Positions 43,729 through 53,070 of a DNA stretch of 64,000 bases are shown piece by piece (position 1 is the stretch's first letter; every line of letters begins with the position of its first letter). A program made the position numbers and the translations under genes. The notes beneath the pieces were generated by a model. It did not search any database, had not been told where the DNA came from, and was given only the letters and a program-made list of their open reading frames with translations. Origin of the DNA: Blautia sp. (lineage in GTDB: Bacteria > Bacillota > Clostridia > Lachnospirales > Lachnospiraceae); contig JAFUCO010000069.1 of NCBI GenBank assembly GCA_017459635.1, forward strand, positions 40,811 through 104,810, read 5' to 3'.

Positions 43729-44100
43729 CTAGACACTGTAGTACCTTATCATCCGGTCCCTGTCTTCCTCTATCAGGCTTCCTTTTCCGAAAAGCCCGGC
43801 TTTCGTCTCAAGGTGATGCAGAAATTCGTGGCGCAGAGTTTCTCTTATCCTGTCCCTTATTTCCTCTTCAGATGCGCCGGGCATCGTGACCATAAAGGAT
43901 CCATAGTACAGTGTAACCTGCTTTCCGGGTATATCCCCGGAGGAATAGGTGCCCATGATGTAAAGATCATCATTACGGCTCTCAGGATGCATATTCACTC
44001 TTTCATCCACGATCACACCGCCGTTCAGTTCATCGAATACATAATCAGGAAGAAGAGCCATCTCCTCCTCCACTATCTCAGAAAATCTTTCTATAGTCAT
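43729..44100 (-). CDS. Small zincin-type metallopeptidase (Zincin_1 family)
   Basis: About 123 residues from MTIERFSEIVEEEM; a longer start at 44133 would overlap the GH36 gene by 4 bp and add 11 residues. The HExxH zinc motif is HEFLHHLE, with the family's LPDYVFDELNGGV opening and DDLYIMGTYSSGD...VTLYYGSF middle. These short predicted metallopeptidases are common in bacteria and their targets are unknown. No signal peptide. Confidence 0.87.
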   Translation of the reverse strand: MTIERFSEIVEEEMALLPDYVFDELNGGVIVDERVNMHPESRNDDLYIMGTYSSGDIPGKQVTLYYGSFMVTMPGASEEEIRDRIRETLRHEFLHHLETKAGLFGKGSLIEEDRDRMIRYYSV

Positions 44101-44129
44101 AAGCAATTCCCCAACTATATCAAAAGGCA

Positions 44130-46337
44130 TCATACTAACCGGCTGAGTTCAAAAAGTCTTGCCATCACGGGAAGCTTATATCTTACATGGAGGATGCCGT
44201 CTGAAGGAGTATAGCTGTATTCCAGATTATCAGCATTCGCTTTTTCAGGATACAGAACTCTGGCGCTCCAGCCATCTGTATCTCCGGAGATTCTCCGCAG
44301 AAGGCGTTCAAACGGTATGTCACACCTGTCACTGCCCTCACAGGCTTTCTTGTCACTGCCATCCCCGGCCAGTTCTGTGCACCGTCTCCAGACCGCGGCA
44401 TAAACATGATCTTCCGTGTATATTGCGAGACACACCCATGGAGAAAGCGCACCGGCAAAGCCAAGCGGCCAGTATGGATGCGATTTTCTAATATCATCCC
44501 TGATGCTCTTGTAGACACGTATACCCTCACTCACCAGGTCAAACCTTTCCTCCGAAAGCTCTGCAAGGTGCCCGCTCTGGTGGATACGGCACAGCATGGC
44601 ATTTATCATATTGAATATGGTTTCCTCGGAGTCCGCTCCCCGCATAGGGTATGACCAGACCGCGGCCTGTTCACTTGTGACAGCTGAAGGAACATTTGCC
44701 GCGATAGTAGAATACTGCACATAATCCTCCTGATCGCTCGTGGACTGAAGGCTGTATCTTTTAAGCATTGCGTAATCCATGCGGAGCCCGCCGCTTGAAC
44801 AGTTTTCGATCACAAGATCCGGATATTTTTCAAATACAGAATCCAGCCAGGCCAGATATGCCCTCTCATGCTGAAGCAGCCCGTCGCCCGGGCTGTCGCA
44901 TCCGAGTTCGGTTCCAATGCCGGGCTCGATGTTGTAATCCATCTTAATATAGGACACACCATATTCATTAACTACCCTGTCCACAACCTCGTTTACATGG
45001 CGTATAACTTCGGGGTTACGGAAATCCAGCTGATAACGGCTCCGGTCGTAAACACGCTTTCCATGGCGGACAAAGAACCAGTTATCCGGCACTTTTCCGG
45101 CAAGAGGGCATTTTATCCCCATCACCTCGAGCTCCAGCCATACTCCGGGCTTCATCCCCTTGCTTCTTATATAATCTGTTACTTCACGTATTCCTCCTGG
45201 GAACCGTTCTCTGCTTTCCTTCCATTCGCCGACTCCGTCCCACCAGAATCCATCGGAATACCAGCCGGCATCTATGACGAAATATTCACATCCGGCCCTG
45301 GCCGCTGCGTCGATGAGCGGTATCTCTTTTTCTGTTGTCGGGTCGCCGAACAGACAGTTCATGTAATCGTTAAATATGACCGGAAGATTTATATCATCCT
45401 GATTCGGACGGCGGATACGGCGGCGGTAATCGGTAAGATTCGACATGGCCTCACTGAAATCCGCCCGCGACACGCCGACGCTTACCGGAACTGTTGTAAA
45501 GCTGTCCCCCGGCTTAAGAATTTTATAAAAATGTGACTGTGCCTCGGTCGGGCCGCTTATGTTCAGGAAAATGTGGTTATCCTGCATGCCCATCTCCCAG
45601 TGCCATGAGCCATTATGTTCTATCTGGAAATAAAGGCCGGTATCCGCCTCGGTGTTCTCGATATATCCCATCGGGATATAATCCTTAGTCGACCAGTTCC
45701 CGGTATTGGTGAAGCTTACATTCTTGCTGCCATGCTTCATGATATGCGGCTGTGTCTGCGGAAGCCCCAGCTGTTCAAGCGTATATACCTGCCAGCAGAG
45801 CTCCTTCTGCCAGCTGCTGTGAGGGATATAGACGCGCATTTTCATGTCTGTGCTCTGACTGCCCTCTTTTTCCAGTCCCAGGTATGAAAAAGTGCCAAGG
45901 TATTCCAGCACCTGGTCTTCACTGCTCAGGTTTTTGACCGTATTTGTAAAACGTACTGTCGGAATTCCGTCAAAGAACTGTATCTCCGTGGTGACATAAG
46001 CGTCTGTCAGCTCATCCTTCTGGAATATGTTTACCACACGCCCGTCCTGGTTTACAGTTTCCTGATAACCGTCATATACCATAGAAGCCCCGGGTATTGT
46101 GGCAATGTACATGCTGCCCTGCTTTTCATACGGCCGGTTATAACCCGCGTAATTAATCTGGGCAAACTGATAGCCATCCGTGAAAAACAGGTCTTCATCT
46201 TTTGAACCGATATTTATATCGTCCTCAGGAGCAAACTCGTTTGCGGAAAAATGTACAAGCCGGATCCGGTTCTTATCCGTGATTGCAAAAGCAATATACA
46301 GACCGCTCTCTTCAAATTTCAGATATTCTTTTATCAT
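44130..46337 (-). CDS. Alpha-galactosidase, GH36
   Basis: 735 residues, usual length for GH36. N-terminal beta-supersandwich; (beta/alpha)8 barrel with FVIDAGWYSDG, the nucleophile Asp in VSYIKMDYN, ENCSSGGLRMDYAML, and the acid/base Asp in STSDQEDYVQ. No signal peptide, so it acts on imported alpha-galactosides (melibiose, raffinose type). AGAGGAAG precedes the start. No transporter directly adjacent. Confidence 0.95.
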   Translation of the reverse strand: MIKEYLKFEESGLYIAFAITDKNRIRLVHFSANEFAPEDDINIGSKDEDLFFTDGYQFAQINYAGYNRPYEKQGSMYIATIPGASMVYDGYQETVNQDGRVVNIFQKDELTDAYVTTEIQFFDGIPTVRFTNTVKNLSSEDQVLEYLGTFSYLGLEKEGSQSTDMKMRVYIPHSSWQKELCWQVYTLEQLGLPQTQPHIMKHGSKNVSFTNTGNWSTKDYIPMGYIENTEADTGLYFQIEHNGSWHWEMGMQDNHIFLNISGPTEAQSHFYKILKPGDSFTTVPVSVGVSRADFSEAMSNLTDYRRRIRRPNQDDINLPVIFNDYMNCLFGDPTTEKEIPLIDAAARAGCEYFVIDAGWYSDGFWWDGVGEWKESRERFPGGIREVTDYIRSKGMKPGVWLELEVMGIKCPLAGKVPDNWFFVRHGKRVYDRSRYQLDFRNPEVIRHVNEVVDRVVNEYGVSYIKMDYNIEPGIGTELGCDSPGDGLLQHERAYLAWLDSVFEKYPDLVIENCSSGGLRMDYAMLKRYSLQSTSDQEDYVQYSTIAANVPSAVTSEQAAVWSYPMRGADSEETIFNMINAMLCRIHQSGHLAELSEERFDLVSEGIRVYKSIRDDIRKSHPYWPLGFAGALSPWVCLAIYTEDHVYAAVWRRCTELAGDGSDKKACEGSDRCDIPFERLLRRISGDTDGWSARVLYPEKANADNLEYSYTPSDGILHVRYKLPVMARLFELSRLV

Positions 46338-46402
46338 ACGTTTTCTTCCTCTTAGTCAGCATCCTGTGTCACGCCCCTATGCTGAACAGCTTACAATTTG
46401 TA

Positions 46403-46437
46403 CAGCGCCCAATACATAAACCATGTATTGGGCGCTG
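46403..46437. terminator. Hairpin after rhaD
   Basis: CAGCGCCCAATACAT pairs with ATGTATTGGGCGCTG around a 5-nt loop: a perfect 15-bp stem. No strong T-run, so processing or stabilisation is also possible. Confidence 0.6.
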
Positions 46438-46562
46438 CATTATCAGACTGCCTTTATATGGCTGTATGATACCTCCCACTGATAGTTCTGTAACTGTAAA
46501 ACCCACTCAGCAGCTATGGAAATTATCTCTTACTCTTCCGAACGGATTCTGAACAGTGACAA

Positions 46563-47390
46563 TTATCTTTCAAAAAGGAACTTTTCAGGAAGTGTCACTT
46601 TAAAACTGTCAGCAACCTGGCGGAGATTATCTGCAGTGATAGTCTGGAGCTTATTGGGACGGACTGCGAGAACCTTCAGAAGTATCTCAGCGGATTTTTC
46701 CACGGTATGCATAAGTCCGAATGTCAGGTCAAAATCCTTGCCCGAGCAGAACATGCCATGGTGAGCCCAGATAGCCACATCATATTTTTCCATAAGCTTG
46801 CTGGTGGCAACCGCTATATCCCTGCCGCCCGGCACCATCCACGGTACAACGCCTACACCATCCGGGAATACTACCGGACACTCTGTTGCAGATTCCCACA
46901 GCTCTCTTGTAAATATATCGTCGCGGAGTGGTAATATAAAGGTAAGTGCAATTATGTTCGTAGTATGGGCATGATAGATAACTCTATGCTCGCCGTTTGT
47001 CACGCGCTGCTTGACCTCATGGTTCATAAGGTGAGCCGGAAGCTCGCTGGTCGGATTTCCACCCTCTACAAGACCCCAGCGGATCCTGTAGTTCTCGCCC
47101 TTGTCGTCAAGCTCGATGATAGCGATAGTAGCTTCAGGGTCGACTGCAATATTCCTGAAATATTTTCCGCTGCCGGTAACCAGGAAGAATTCATTGGCAA
47201 GTCCCGGAACGCTTGTCCCGATAGGCTGCCACTCAGAATGGTCATTAAGACGGGGCCTTATTTCCTGAACCTCCTCATCCTTAAGCCTGTAGGAAAGGTT
47301 TCCGCCGTTCCTCTCATGCCAGCCCTGCTTAAATCCATCATCCGCCATCTTTACAAAGCCTCTGACAAACTTGGTATCGAGAATTTTCAT
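46563..47390 (-). CDS. rhaD: Rhamnulose-1-phosphate aldolase
   Basis: About 275 residues from MKILDTKFVRGFVKMADDGF, AGGAGG upstream; a longer frame upstream is leader. QGWHERNGGNLSYRL matches the RhaD opening. The zinc ligands are in YHAHTTN and the HHG motif of WAHHGMF; TGSGKYFRN forms the phosphate loop. Class II aldolase that splits rhamnulose-1-phosphate into DHAP and L-lactaldehyde. Other rhamnose genes are not in the window. Confidence 0.92.
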   Translation of the reverse strand: MKILDTKFVRGFVKMADDGFKQGWHERNGGNLSYRLKDEEVQEIRPRLNDHSEWQPIGTSVPGLANEFFLVTGSGKYFRNIAVDPEATIAIIELDDKGENYRIRWGLVEGGNPTSELPAHLMNHEVKQRVTNGEHRVIYHAHTTNIIALTFILPLRDDIFTRELWESATECPVVFPDGVGVVPWMVPGGRDIAVATSKLMEKYDVAIWAHHGMFCSGKDFDLTFGLMHTVEKSAEILLKVLAVRPNKLQTITADNLRQVADSFKVTLPEKFLFER

Positions 47391-47507
47391 AATAAACACC
47401 CTCCTGTGAAAGATTAAAATATAATCCGCCCTGCGGACAGATATGGAAACAGAGCTCTGCATCACCGGGCAAATGATTCCTGACCCCCGCAGCATTTATT
47501 TAATCTA

Positions 47508-47536
47508 ATAATATACTAAATACAGTCAAAAAGCAA
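47508..47536 (-). promoter_or_regulatory. Promoter of rhaD
   Basis: TTGCTT (47531-47536), 17 bp, TATTAT (47508-47513) on the minus strand. An alternative -35 TTGACT lies inside the spacer. AT-rich surroundings. Confidence 0.45.
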
Positions 47537-47582
47537 GATAGTTCAAAATAAGGCAGGGGCCGGTGCTATAGGTGCTATAATG

Positions 47583-47622
47583 CGTTGCTCACGGCCCGGC
47601 CGCAAGCGGCCGGACCTGAGCC
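47583..47622. repeat. Second dispersed repeat family, copy 2 (short)
   Basis: CGTTGCTCACGGCCCGGCCG, then CAAGCGGCCGGACCTGAGCC. A self-complementary GC-rich block shared with copies at 34814 and 59928; the ATTCGGAAT end is missing here. Confidence 0.65.
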
Positions 47623-47652
47623 ATAAATACAGGACGATGACACTGTCTAAAT

Positions 47653-47709
47653 GACACAGGGACGGTTCTCCGTGCTGAGATATCAGCACAGAAAACCGTC
47701 CCTGTGTTC
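47653..47709. repeat. Composite REP-like inverted repeat
   Basis: GACACAGGGACGGTTCTC and, inverted, AAAACCGTCCCTGTGTTC around CGTGCTGAGATATCAGCACAG. A long hairpin just downstream of the thioesterase gene; a plausible terminator for it. Confidence 0.8.
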
Positions 47710-47721
47710 GTCCTGTCTTCA

Positions 47722-48198
47722 TCACATAAATGTTGCATTAGCTGTCACCGCAAGTTTCAGATCGGACATACGATACACTCTTGCCGACATGAAGTATACA
47801 TTTCTTCCGGCTTTTTCAACTCTTGATTCCACCAGAAGATCCACATCCGCGGGTACCTTTCTCATGTAGTCTACTCCCAGAGAGACTGTCACACAGTCTG
47901 CCGATCCTTTCATGTATCTCGCCAGGATTCCCATGGCCATATCGCACACTGATGCCAGCATGCCTCCATGTATGTTTCCGCCCGTGTTCTGCATCCACGG
48001 TCTGTTTTTAAACTTGAATCGCAGCGTTTTGTCCGCCCAGCTGCAGGAAAGAAATTCCGGGCTCAGCGAATCGTTAAGGGAGATCCGCTCTTCAGCCGAG
48101 GGCCTTGTCACCTCACGGTAAGTACGTTCCATATGTTCCTGCGTCCTGTAGGCAGGATCCTTCTTTATGACCGATTCATCAAAAACTTCGTAGCGCAT
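47722..48198 (-). CDS. PaaI-type hotdog thioesterase
   Basis: 158 residues with a hotdog fold: NTGGNIHGGMLASVCDMAMGILARY carries the HGG-x-x-x-x-x-x-D/E type motif of PaaI/YdiI thioesterases, followed by TVSLGVDYMRKVPADVDLLVESRV. Hydrolyses acyl-CoA esters, substrate unknown. Starts 1 bp after the PEBP gene and lacks its own clear ribosome site, implying translational coupling. Confidence 0.9.
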   Translation of the reverse strand: MRYEVFDESVIKKDPAYRTQEHMERTYREVTRPSAEERISLNDSLSPEFLSCSWADKTLRFKFKNRPWMQNTGGNIHGGMLASVCDMAMGILARYMKGSADCVTVSLGVDYMRKVPADVDLLVESRVEKAGRNVYFMSARVYRMSDLKLAVTANATFM

Positions 48199-48199
48199 A

Positions 48200-48685
48200 T
48201 CAGTTTATGTACGTCCCTTCTGTCTCTGCTTCTGCCAGAATGTGGCCTTTCATTGCATGAACAAGCTCGTTTAGATAAAAACCGTTCTGAAGGTCCAGCT
48301 CTGTATCAAGGGCATATACCTTCAGGTTATAAATGTGCGGAGCATCCGGCGGTGTCATCCCGCCATATCCGACAGCACCGTCCTTTCCGTAGGTCTGCAG
48401 CCAGCTGTTGATCCCCTGAACATAATCGGCGTTCACGCTGTCGTTCTCCGGGATCACCGTCTTTTTGATATTCGCCGCTATCCAGTGGATCCAGGTAAAG
48501 CCACATACCGGAACCGCATCCACATCATCCAGAACCAGTGCATAGCTCACGGTACCTTCGGGTGCATCCTCAATTGAAAACGGAACCGATACAGACGGAA
48601 TCCCATAACCGTTCTTTTCGGTACCGTGTTTTCCAAAACGAGCCGGAATCTCTCCTCCGTTCATCACTTCACTTACTATTCTCAT
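48200..48685 (-). CDS. YbhB/YbcL-type PEBP-like protein
   Basis: About 161 residues of the phosphatidylethanolamine-binding/Raf-kinase-inhibitor-like family. Motifs: SYALVLDDVDA, FTWIHWIAANI, GGMTPPDAPHIYNLKVYALD. The bacterial function is unclear; proposed roles include small-ligand binding. An ATG with AGGAGG at proper spacing is chosen over a GTG one codon upstream. Confidence 0.9.
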   Translation of the reverse strand: MRIVSEVMNGGEIPARFGKHGTEKNGYGIPSVSVPFSIEDAPEGTVSYALVLDDVDAVPVCGFTWIHWIAANIKKTVIPENDSVNADYVQGINSWLQTYGKDGAVGYGGMTPPDAPHIYNLKVYALDTELDLQNGFYLNELVHAMKGHILAEAETEGTYIN

Positions 48686-48706
48686 CACAAAATCCTCCTG
48701 AATTAT

Positions 48707-48737
48707 GAAAGCCGCCGCATCACCTGCAGCGGCTTTC
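48707..48737 (-). terminator. Terminator-like hairpin at the end of the catabolic operon
   Basis: GAAAGCCGC...GCGGCGGCTTTC on the minus strand, located between the hydrolase gene and the PEBP gene. Marks the likely end of the ten-gene operon. Confidence 0.7.
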
Positions 48738-48789
48738 AGTGTCAGCGTGGCAGCTGATCTTTAATTGTTGCTGTTCTGAACAGAAATCT

Positions 48790-49695
48790 TTATTTTGCCT
48801 TTGCAAGAATATCCTCAAGTACCGGCATAAGGTATTCTTTGAACTTCGGATAGTTCTCGATAGCGCCGAAATGTCCAAGGCCTTTCATCGGCATGAAGTA
48901 GCAGCCTTCTACATTGTCAGCAACCTTCTGTGTATCGGCAGGAGAAGTATTAGGATCATACTCGCCTGTCAGGAGATACAGCATGCACTCCTTAACATCA
49001 ATCTGCTTAACCTGCTCTACGGTCAGATTGTGGGATCCTTCTGCAGTTCCGTTATAATATACCAGGTCGCCTGCGAAGATTCCGGGGCCGCCCTGCATGT
49101 AAGTCCACATGCACTCTTTTACGCACTCTTCCGGAGACTGGGGAGCCATGTTGAGGAGCATAGCTGCGCCAAGCTCGTTGCGGGAGATCATCGGATGATC
49201 GAATTCCCAGTCAACCTGCTCCATACCATTGCCGTCTACGGCTGCCGCATACTCGTCGTTTGTACGAAGTGCACCCTCGATACCGATGGTTGCGGACCAT
49301 TTCTTCGGATAGAACAGTGCAAGGTCAATTGCGAGATGGCCGCCCATGGACATTCCCATGTAGATCGGGTTCTCAAGCTCAAGAGCATCTGCGATAGCGT
49401 TCGGCCAGTCCATCATGAACTGTGCGTCAGCGGAGTATTTTTCTTCCCACCACTTGTGGCCGAATGGCGGAAGAGATTTTCCATGATAAGGAAGATCGAA
49501 GGCGATAAGGCGGAAGTTCTTCGTAACATCAGCATCATTCATGAGCCAGTGCCATTCACGGCCGTCGCTTCCTGCTGTGTGGCCAAGAACAAGCGGAATA
49601 CCCTGTCCTGCTTCCTCATAGTATATACGATACTCGATTCCCTGTACAGTGACATACATATATTTTCCAACGATTTCTTCATGTCTGGCTTTCAT
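48790..49695 (-). CDS. Alpha/beta hydrolase
   Basis: 301 residues. Oxyanion region LVLGHTAGSDGREW, nucleophile elbow GMSMGGH, acid in YLLTGEYDPNTSP and His in KGLGHFGAIENYP form a complete triad. No signal peptide. GGAGGG precedes the start. Last gene of the catabolic operon. It could hydrolyse an ester, lactone or C-C bond of the pathway substrate; the reaction is not known. Confidence 0.88.
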   Translation of the reverse strand: MKARHEEIVGKYMYVTVQGIEYRIYYEEAGQGIPLVLGHTAGSDGREWHWLMNDADVTKNFRLIAFDLPYHGKSLPPFGHKWWEEKYSADAQFMMDWPNAIADALELENPIYMGMSMGGHLAIDLALFYPKKWSATIGIEGALRTNDEYAAAVDGNGMEQVDWEFDHPMISRNELGAAMLLNMAPQSPEECVKECMWTYMQGGPGIFAGDLVYYNGTAEGSHNLTVEQVKQIDVKECMLYLLTGEYDPNTSPADTQKVADNVEGCYFMPMKGLGHFGAIENYPKFKEYLMPVLEDILAKAK

Positions 49696-49820
49696 TCTAT
49701 TTCCCTCCGTATTTAATAATTTGATTGATCATTTCAGGCAGGTATCTGCATTTCTGCCCCGGTTCACATCCGGTCCCGAAGTACCGGGAAGCCGGAATAT
49801 ACAATGTGTTCAGTAATGGA

Positions 49821-50204
49821 TCAGTCTGTGAGTTCCTTCACATCATTCAGTCTCATTACACGGAACAGACGGTTCCATGCCGGCAGATAAGCCAGAGACT
49901 TGACATCGTTGGACATTGTCATGCCTTCACGTACACAGGAGGTCTGGATGCACTGATAGAACGGTACCGGAACGGCTGCCAGAAGGTTGGACCACTGGAA
50001 GTCGGTTCCTGCGAACTCTGTGTCGGCGGTGGTGTTTGCGGGAAGGTCGTCAACAAGCTTCACAAGCCTGCCGTCCTTGATAAGCAGGCAGTAGGTTGCG
50101 TCTCCCATCAGGAGTTTTACAGTTCCGTCAAAGTAACGGATCTCACGATTGAATTCCTTGTCTTCCTGTAAGATTGCTTCCAGTTTTGTCACATCAACTT
50201 TCAT
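49821..50204 (-). CDS. SCP2-like small protein
   Basis: 127 residues resembling SCP2 sterol-carrier folds: FDGTVKLLMGDATYCLLIKDGRLVKLVDDL, then DFQWSNLLAAVP. No signal peptide. AAGGAG precedes the start. In the operon it lies between the aldehyde dehydrogenase and the hydrolase, so it may bind a hydrophobic or CoA-linked intermediate. The family call is by eye and moderate. Confidence 0.7.
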   Translation of the reverse strand: MKVDVTKLEAILQEDKEFNREIRYFDGTVKLLMGDATYCLLIKDGRLVKLVDDLPANTTADTEFAGTDFQWSNLLAAVPVPFYQCIQTSCVREGMTMSNDVKSLAYLPAWNRLFRVMRLNDVKELTD

Positions 50205-50251
50205 GGCGTTCTCCTTTTCTTTTTGTGATTTTTTGTTGGATTATATTTTCA

Positions 50252-50267
50252 GCATTCCTGAGAATGC
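50252..50267 (-). repeat. Small intercistronic hairpin
   Basis: GCATTC/GAATGC stem with a 4-nt loop in the 126-bp gap between the SCP2-like gene and the aldehyde dehydrogenase gene; possible mRNA processing or stabilising element. Confidence 0.35.
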
Positions 50268-50330
50268 ATAATTTTTGCAGTAAAGGCTTTATCTATAGAG
50301 GCATCCGGCTTATCTTCCCTCCAGACAGAT

Positions 50331-51740
50331 TCATTTCAGCTTAAGGTCACCAAAAAGCTCTTCATCTGACGGCTCTTTTCCGTTGATCGGTGTCGCTACC
50401 CAGGTGTTGTTCATGTAGTACTTGAGGTCTACGTTCTCGGATGCGCTGTTTCCGCCCCAGGTACCGCAGCCGAGTGACGGTGAGAACGGATAGCCCGCTT
50501 CCCATGTACCGGTGTTTGCCTGGCTGTTCGGCATATTGCAGTTTACCCTTGAGGTGTAGGTCTCGGTGGCAAACTTGATCAGATTGTCATCATTTGTTGT
50601 ATAGATGCATGCGCCATGGCCGGCACCGCTGTATTCCTGGTTTGCGTTGACTCTTGCAATGCAGGCGTCAAGGTCTTTTTCCTTATAGAGGGTAACCACG
50701 AGGCAGAGCTTTTCGCCGGAAAGCGGGAAGTCAAAGCCGGAACCTGTCTCTTCCACCATGATGAATTCTGTTCCTTCCGGAAAATCGATGCCTGCGATCT
50801 TTCCGATCACGTCGATCGGTTTTGCAACGATGTCCCTGTTGATGGTATTGTTTTCCGGCCAGGTCGGGAAGATCGCCTTCTGGATCTTAGCCTTCTCTTC
50901 TGCACTGCACAGATAGCCGCCTTCTGCCTTGAGTTCTTTTACGAATGCGTCATAGACACTCTCGAAAATAACAAGAGAGTTATCGCATGAGCAACCTGCT
51001 GCAAGGTCCGCGATCTTGCTGACGTGTGTGGTATGAGCGGCAAACTTGAGGTCTGCTGTATCATCGCATACAACATTGTCATTTCCTGCGCCGACACCAT
51101 AAGCAGGTGTTCCGGAGGAGTAAGCTGCCTTCACCATTCCGGCGCCGCCGGTTGCGACCACGAGGTCAGCCTGGGCCATGATCTCGTTTGAAACAGGCAT
51201 GTTTACAACCTCGGAGCAGATCAGAAGATCTTCCGGTGCATCATATTTTTTCAGGATCGCACGGATCTTCTCAACGGTGGTCAGGGTGGTCATTTTTCCG
51301 CGCGGATGCGGGGAGAAGACTACGGCATCTCTTGCCTTGATGGCGAACAGAGCGGTACATATCGGAAGCATCTCCGGCTGAGTGGAGGGAACAAGCGCAC
51401 CGACAACACCTACCGGCTTGAACATGCGGCGAAGGCCTCTTTCCGGATATTCTTCGCAGACACCAACGGTTTTCTTAAACTTGATGTCACGATACACGCC
51501 CTTGACTTTTTTCTGGATCTTACCGATCTTGGAGGGGATATCTCCGAGCTCTGTCTCTTCCAGAGCAAGTTTGGCAAGCTCTGCCTTTACATCTTCCCTG
51601 GTCATCTCATAGGCGATTGCGCCTACAAGCTCATCAACACGTTCCTGTGTGAATTTCTCAGCGACCTTTGCGGCTGCATGGGCACGTGCCATCAAGCCTT
51701 CTACATACACTTTTGCTTCTTCCTGTGTCATCTTAGCCAT
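50331..51740 (-). CDS. Aldehyde dehydrogenase family protein, probably CoA-acylating
   Basis: 469 residues. Closest in layout to CoA-acylating aldehyde dehydrogenases (EutE/PduP, SucD and SauS type): PVGVVGALVPSTQPEMLPICTALFAIKARDAVVFSPHP, LVVATGGAGMVKAAYSSGTPAYGVGAGND, and the presumed catalytic Cys in AAGCSCDNSLVIFE. Length and the lack of the classical FTGS motif fit the acylating branch. In this operon it would interconvert an acyl-CoA cleavage product and an aldehyde, or oxidise an aldehyde substrate to the acyl-CoA. Confidence 0.88.
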   Translation of the reverse strand: MAKMTQEEAKVYVEGLMARAHAAAKVAEKFTQERVDELVGAIAYEMTREDVKAELAKLALEETELGDIPSKIGKIQKKVKGVYRDIKFKKTVGVCEEYPERGLRRMFKPVGVVGALVPSTQPEMLPICTALFAIKARDAVVFSPHPRGKMTTLTTVEKIRAILKKYDAPEDLLICSEVVNMPVSNEIMAQADLVVATGGAGMVKAAYSSGTPAYGVGAGNDNVVCDDTADLKFAAHTTHVSKIADLAAGCSCDNSLVIFESVYDAFVKELKAEGGYLCSAEEKAKIQKAIFPTWPENNTINRDIVAKPIDVIGKIAGIDFPEGTEFIMVEETGSGFDFPLSGEKLCLVVTLYKEKDLDACIARVNANQEYSGAGHGACIYTTNDDNLIKFATETYTSRVNCNMPNSQANTGTWEAGYPFSPSLGCGTWGGNSASENVDLKYYMNNTWVATPINGKEPSDEELFGDLKLK

Positions 51741-51782
51741 TGCTCTTCTCTCCTTTTCTTCATTCTATTGTTAAAGGTCTTC

Positions 51783-52933
51783 TTATTCCTCTGTCCTGAT
51801 ATAGACGGTTCCGTCCATGATCTTTCTGGCGGTGCGGAAAACCTTAACATACTTGATCTTTGCCGGGGTGACGCCTGTGTCGGAGTCCACCTTGACTTCG
51901 AGGGCTCCCGTAGGATGCCCGATCCGAAGGGTTGTGCGTTTTCTTGATTCCTCTGTCATTGCAAGGTAAGGAATGGTCCCCGGCACCTTCATGGCTGATC
52001 CGGTACACACGGTTCCGGTGATTGGATAGGCCTTGTGCATGTGGTGCATGAACAGAAGCCTCGATACCAGATCCACTTCCTTTTTTTCACTTTGGTTCCG
52101 TTAAAGCATGTATAGTCGGCCGGCGGACTCACTATTGCAAAAAATGGAATGTAAGCGCTTTTTTCGTATGCGTCCTCTTCCTTCTCTACCAGGCCGAACA
52201 GGACTGCTGCCCTGCTCCTGATCTTCTCGATCGTCTCCATGAGAGGTTTGTTTCCTTCGATCTCAGCCGGTGTTTCCGTCCCTTTCATGCCCAGGCTCTC
52301 GGCCCTTATGAACACCAGGGGATTGCCTGCGTCCACCAGAGACACCGGATAGACATTACCTTCAATATCAAGGGAGTCAATGGCATTACCTGTAGGGAGT
52401 AGGCTCCCGCTGAAGGTTCCGATGATCTCGGACCAGTCGATATCGATCCTGGCTCCGGTCCCCGGCACGCCGTCTATCCTGCAGTCTCCGTAGACAACCG
52501 GTTTTCCGTCCTTCACCGGTACTTCCTCCGTCAGGATCTTTCCGCTGTTTGTCAGATAGATCCTGACCGTGGTCACCGGCTCCACAGCCTTCACCATTCC
52601 TTTGTCAATGGCGAAAGGCCCGACGGCTGCCGAAATGTTGCCGCAGTTTCCTTTATAATCGATCATCTGCTCCTCGAAGCTCACCTGGCCGAAGGTGTAT
52701 TCCACATCCGCGTCCGGCCTTGAAGAGGGGCTGATGATGGCAAGCTTGCTGGTGAGCACGTCAGCCCCGCCCAGTCCGTCTATCTGGCGGACATCCGGGC
52801 TGCCGAATATCTTGCAGATCTCCCTGTCGCGTTCTTCCTGATCTGACGGAAGCTCATGGCTCATGATGAAGATGCCTTTGCTTGTACCGCCCCTCATAAT
52901 AGTGCAGGGCAGCTCTTTCATTCCTGGATACAT
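51783..52933 (-). pseudogene. PrpF/methylitaconate-isomerase-type protein, frame broken at a poly-A tract
   Basis: PrpF-family isomerase (2-methylaconitate or 3-methylitaconate isomerases). It starts MYPGMKELPCTIMRGGTSKGIF, with AAAGGA upstream. The N-terminal lobe runs to about 52088; the C-terminal lobe (VDLVSRLLFMHHMHKAYPITGTVC...) continues in another frame to 51783. The break is at A7 (T7 on the plus strand, 52081-52087). One extra A gives KVKKKEVDLVSRL and a full-length protein of about 384 residues. It may be a true mutation, polymerase or ribosome slippage at AAAAAAAGG, or a sequencing error. The rest of the gene is intact. Confidence 0.85.
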
Positions 52934-52978
52934 CGCTTTTTCCTTTCTGCCGCCGGCTTTTACTTTTAACTTCGTACT

Positions 52979-53070
52979 TACGCATCCCTCAGTCGGCTCT
53001 GCACATTCCTCTTCAGGTTTGTGCATTCCCCCGCAGGTACTACGCATTCATCAGCCGGCTTTGCACATGT
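52979..53070. repeat. Imperfect 28-bp direct repeat between prpF-type and HMGL-type genes
   Basis: TACGCATCCCTCAGTCGGCT-CTGCACAT at 52979-53006 and TACGCATTCATCAGCCGGCT-TTGCACAT at 53041-53068, with related TTTGTGCATTCCCCCGCAGG between. The second copy contains the last codons of the lyase gene, so the spacer seems to have grown by copying the 3' end of that gene. Confidence 0.5.
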
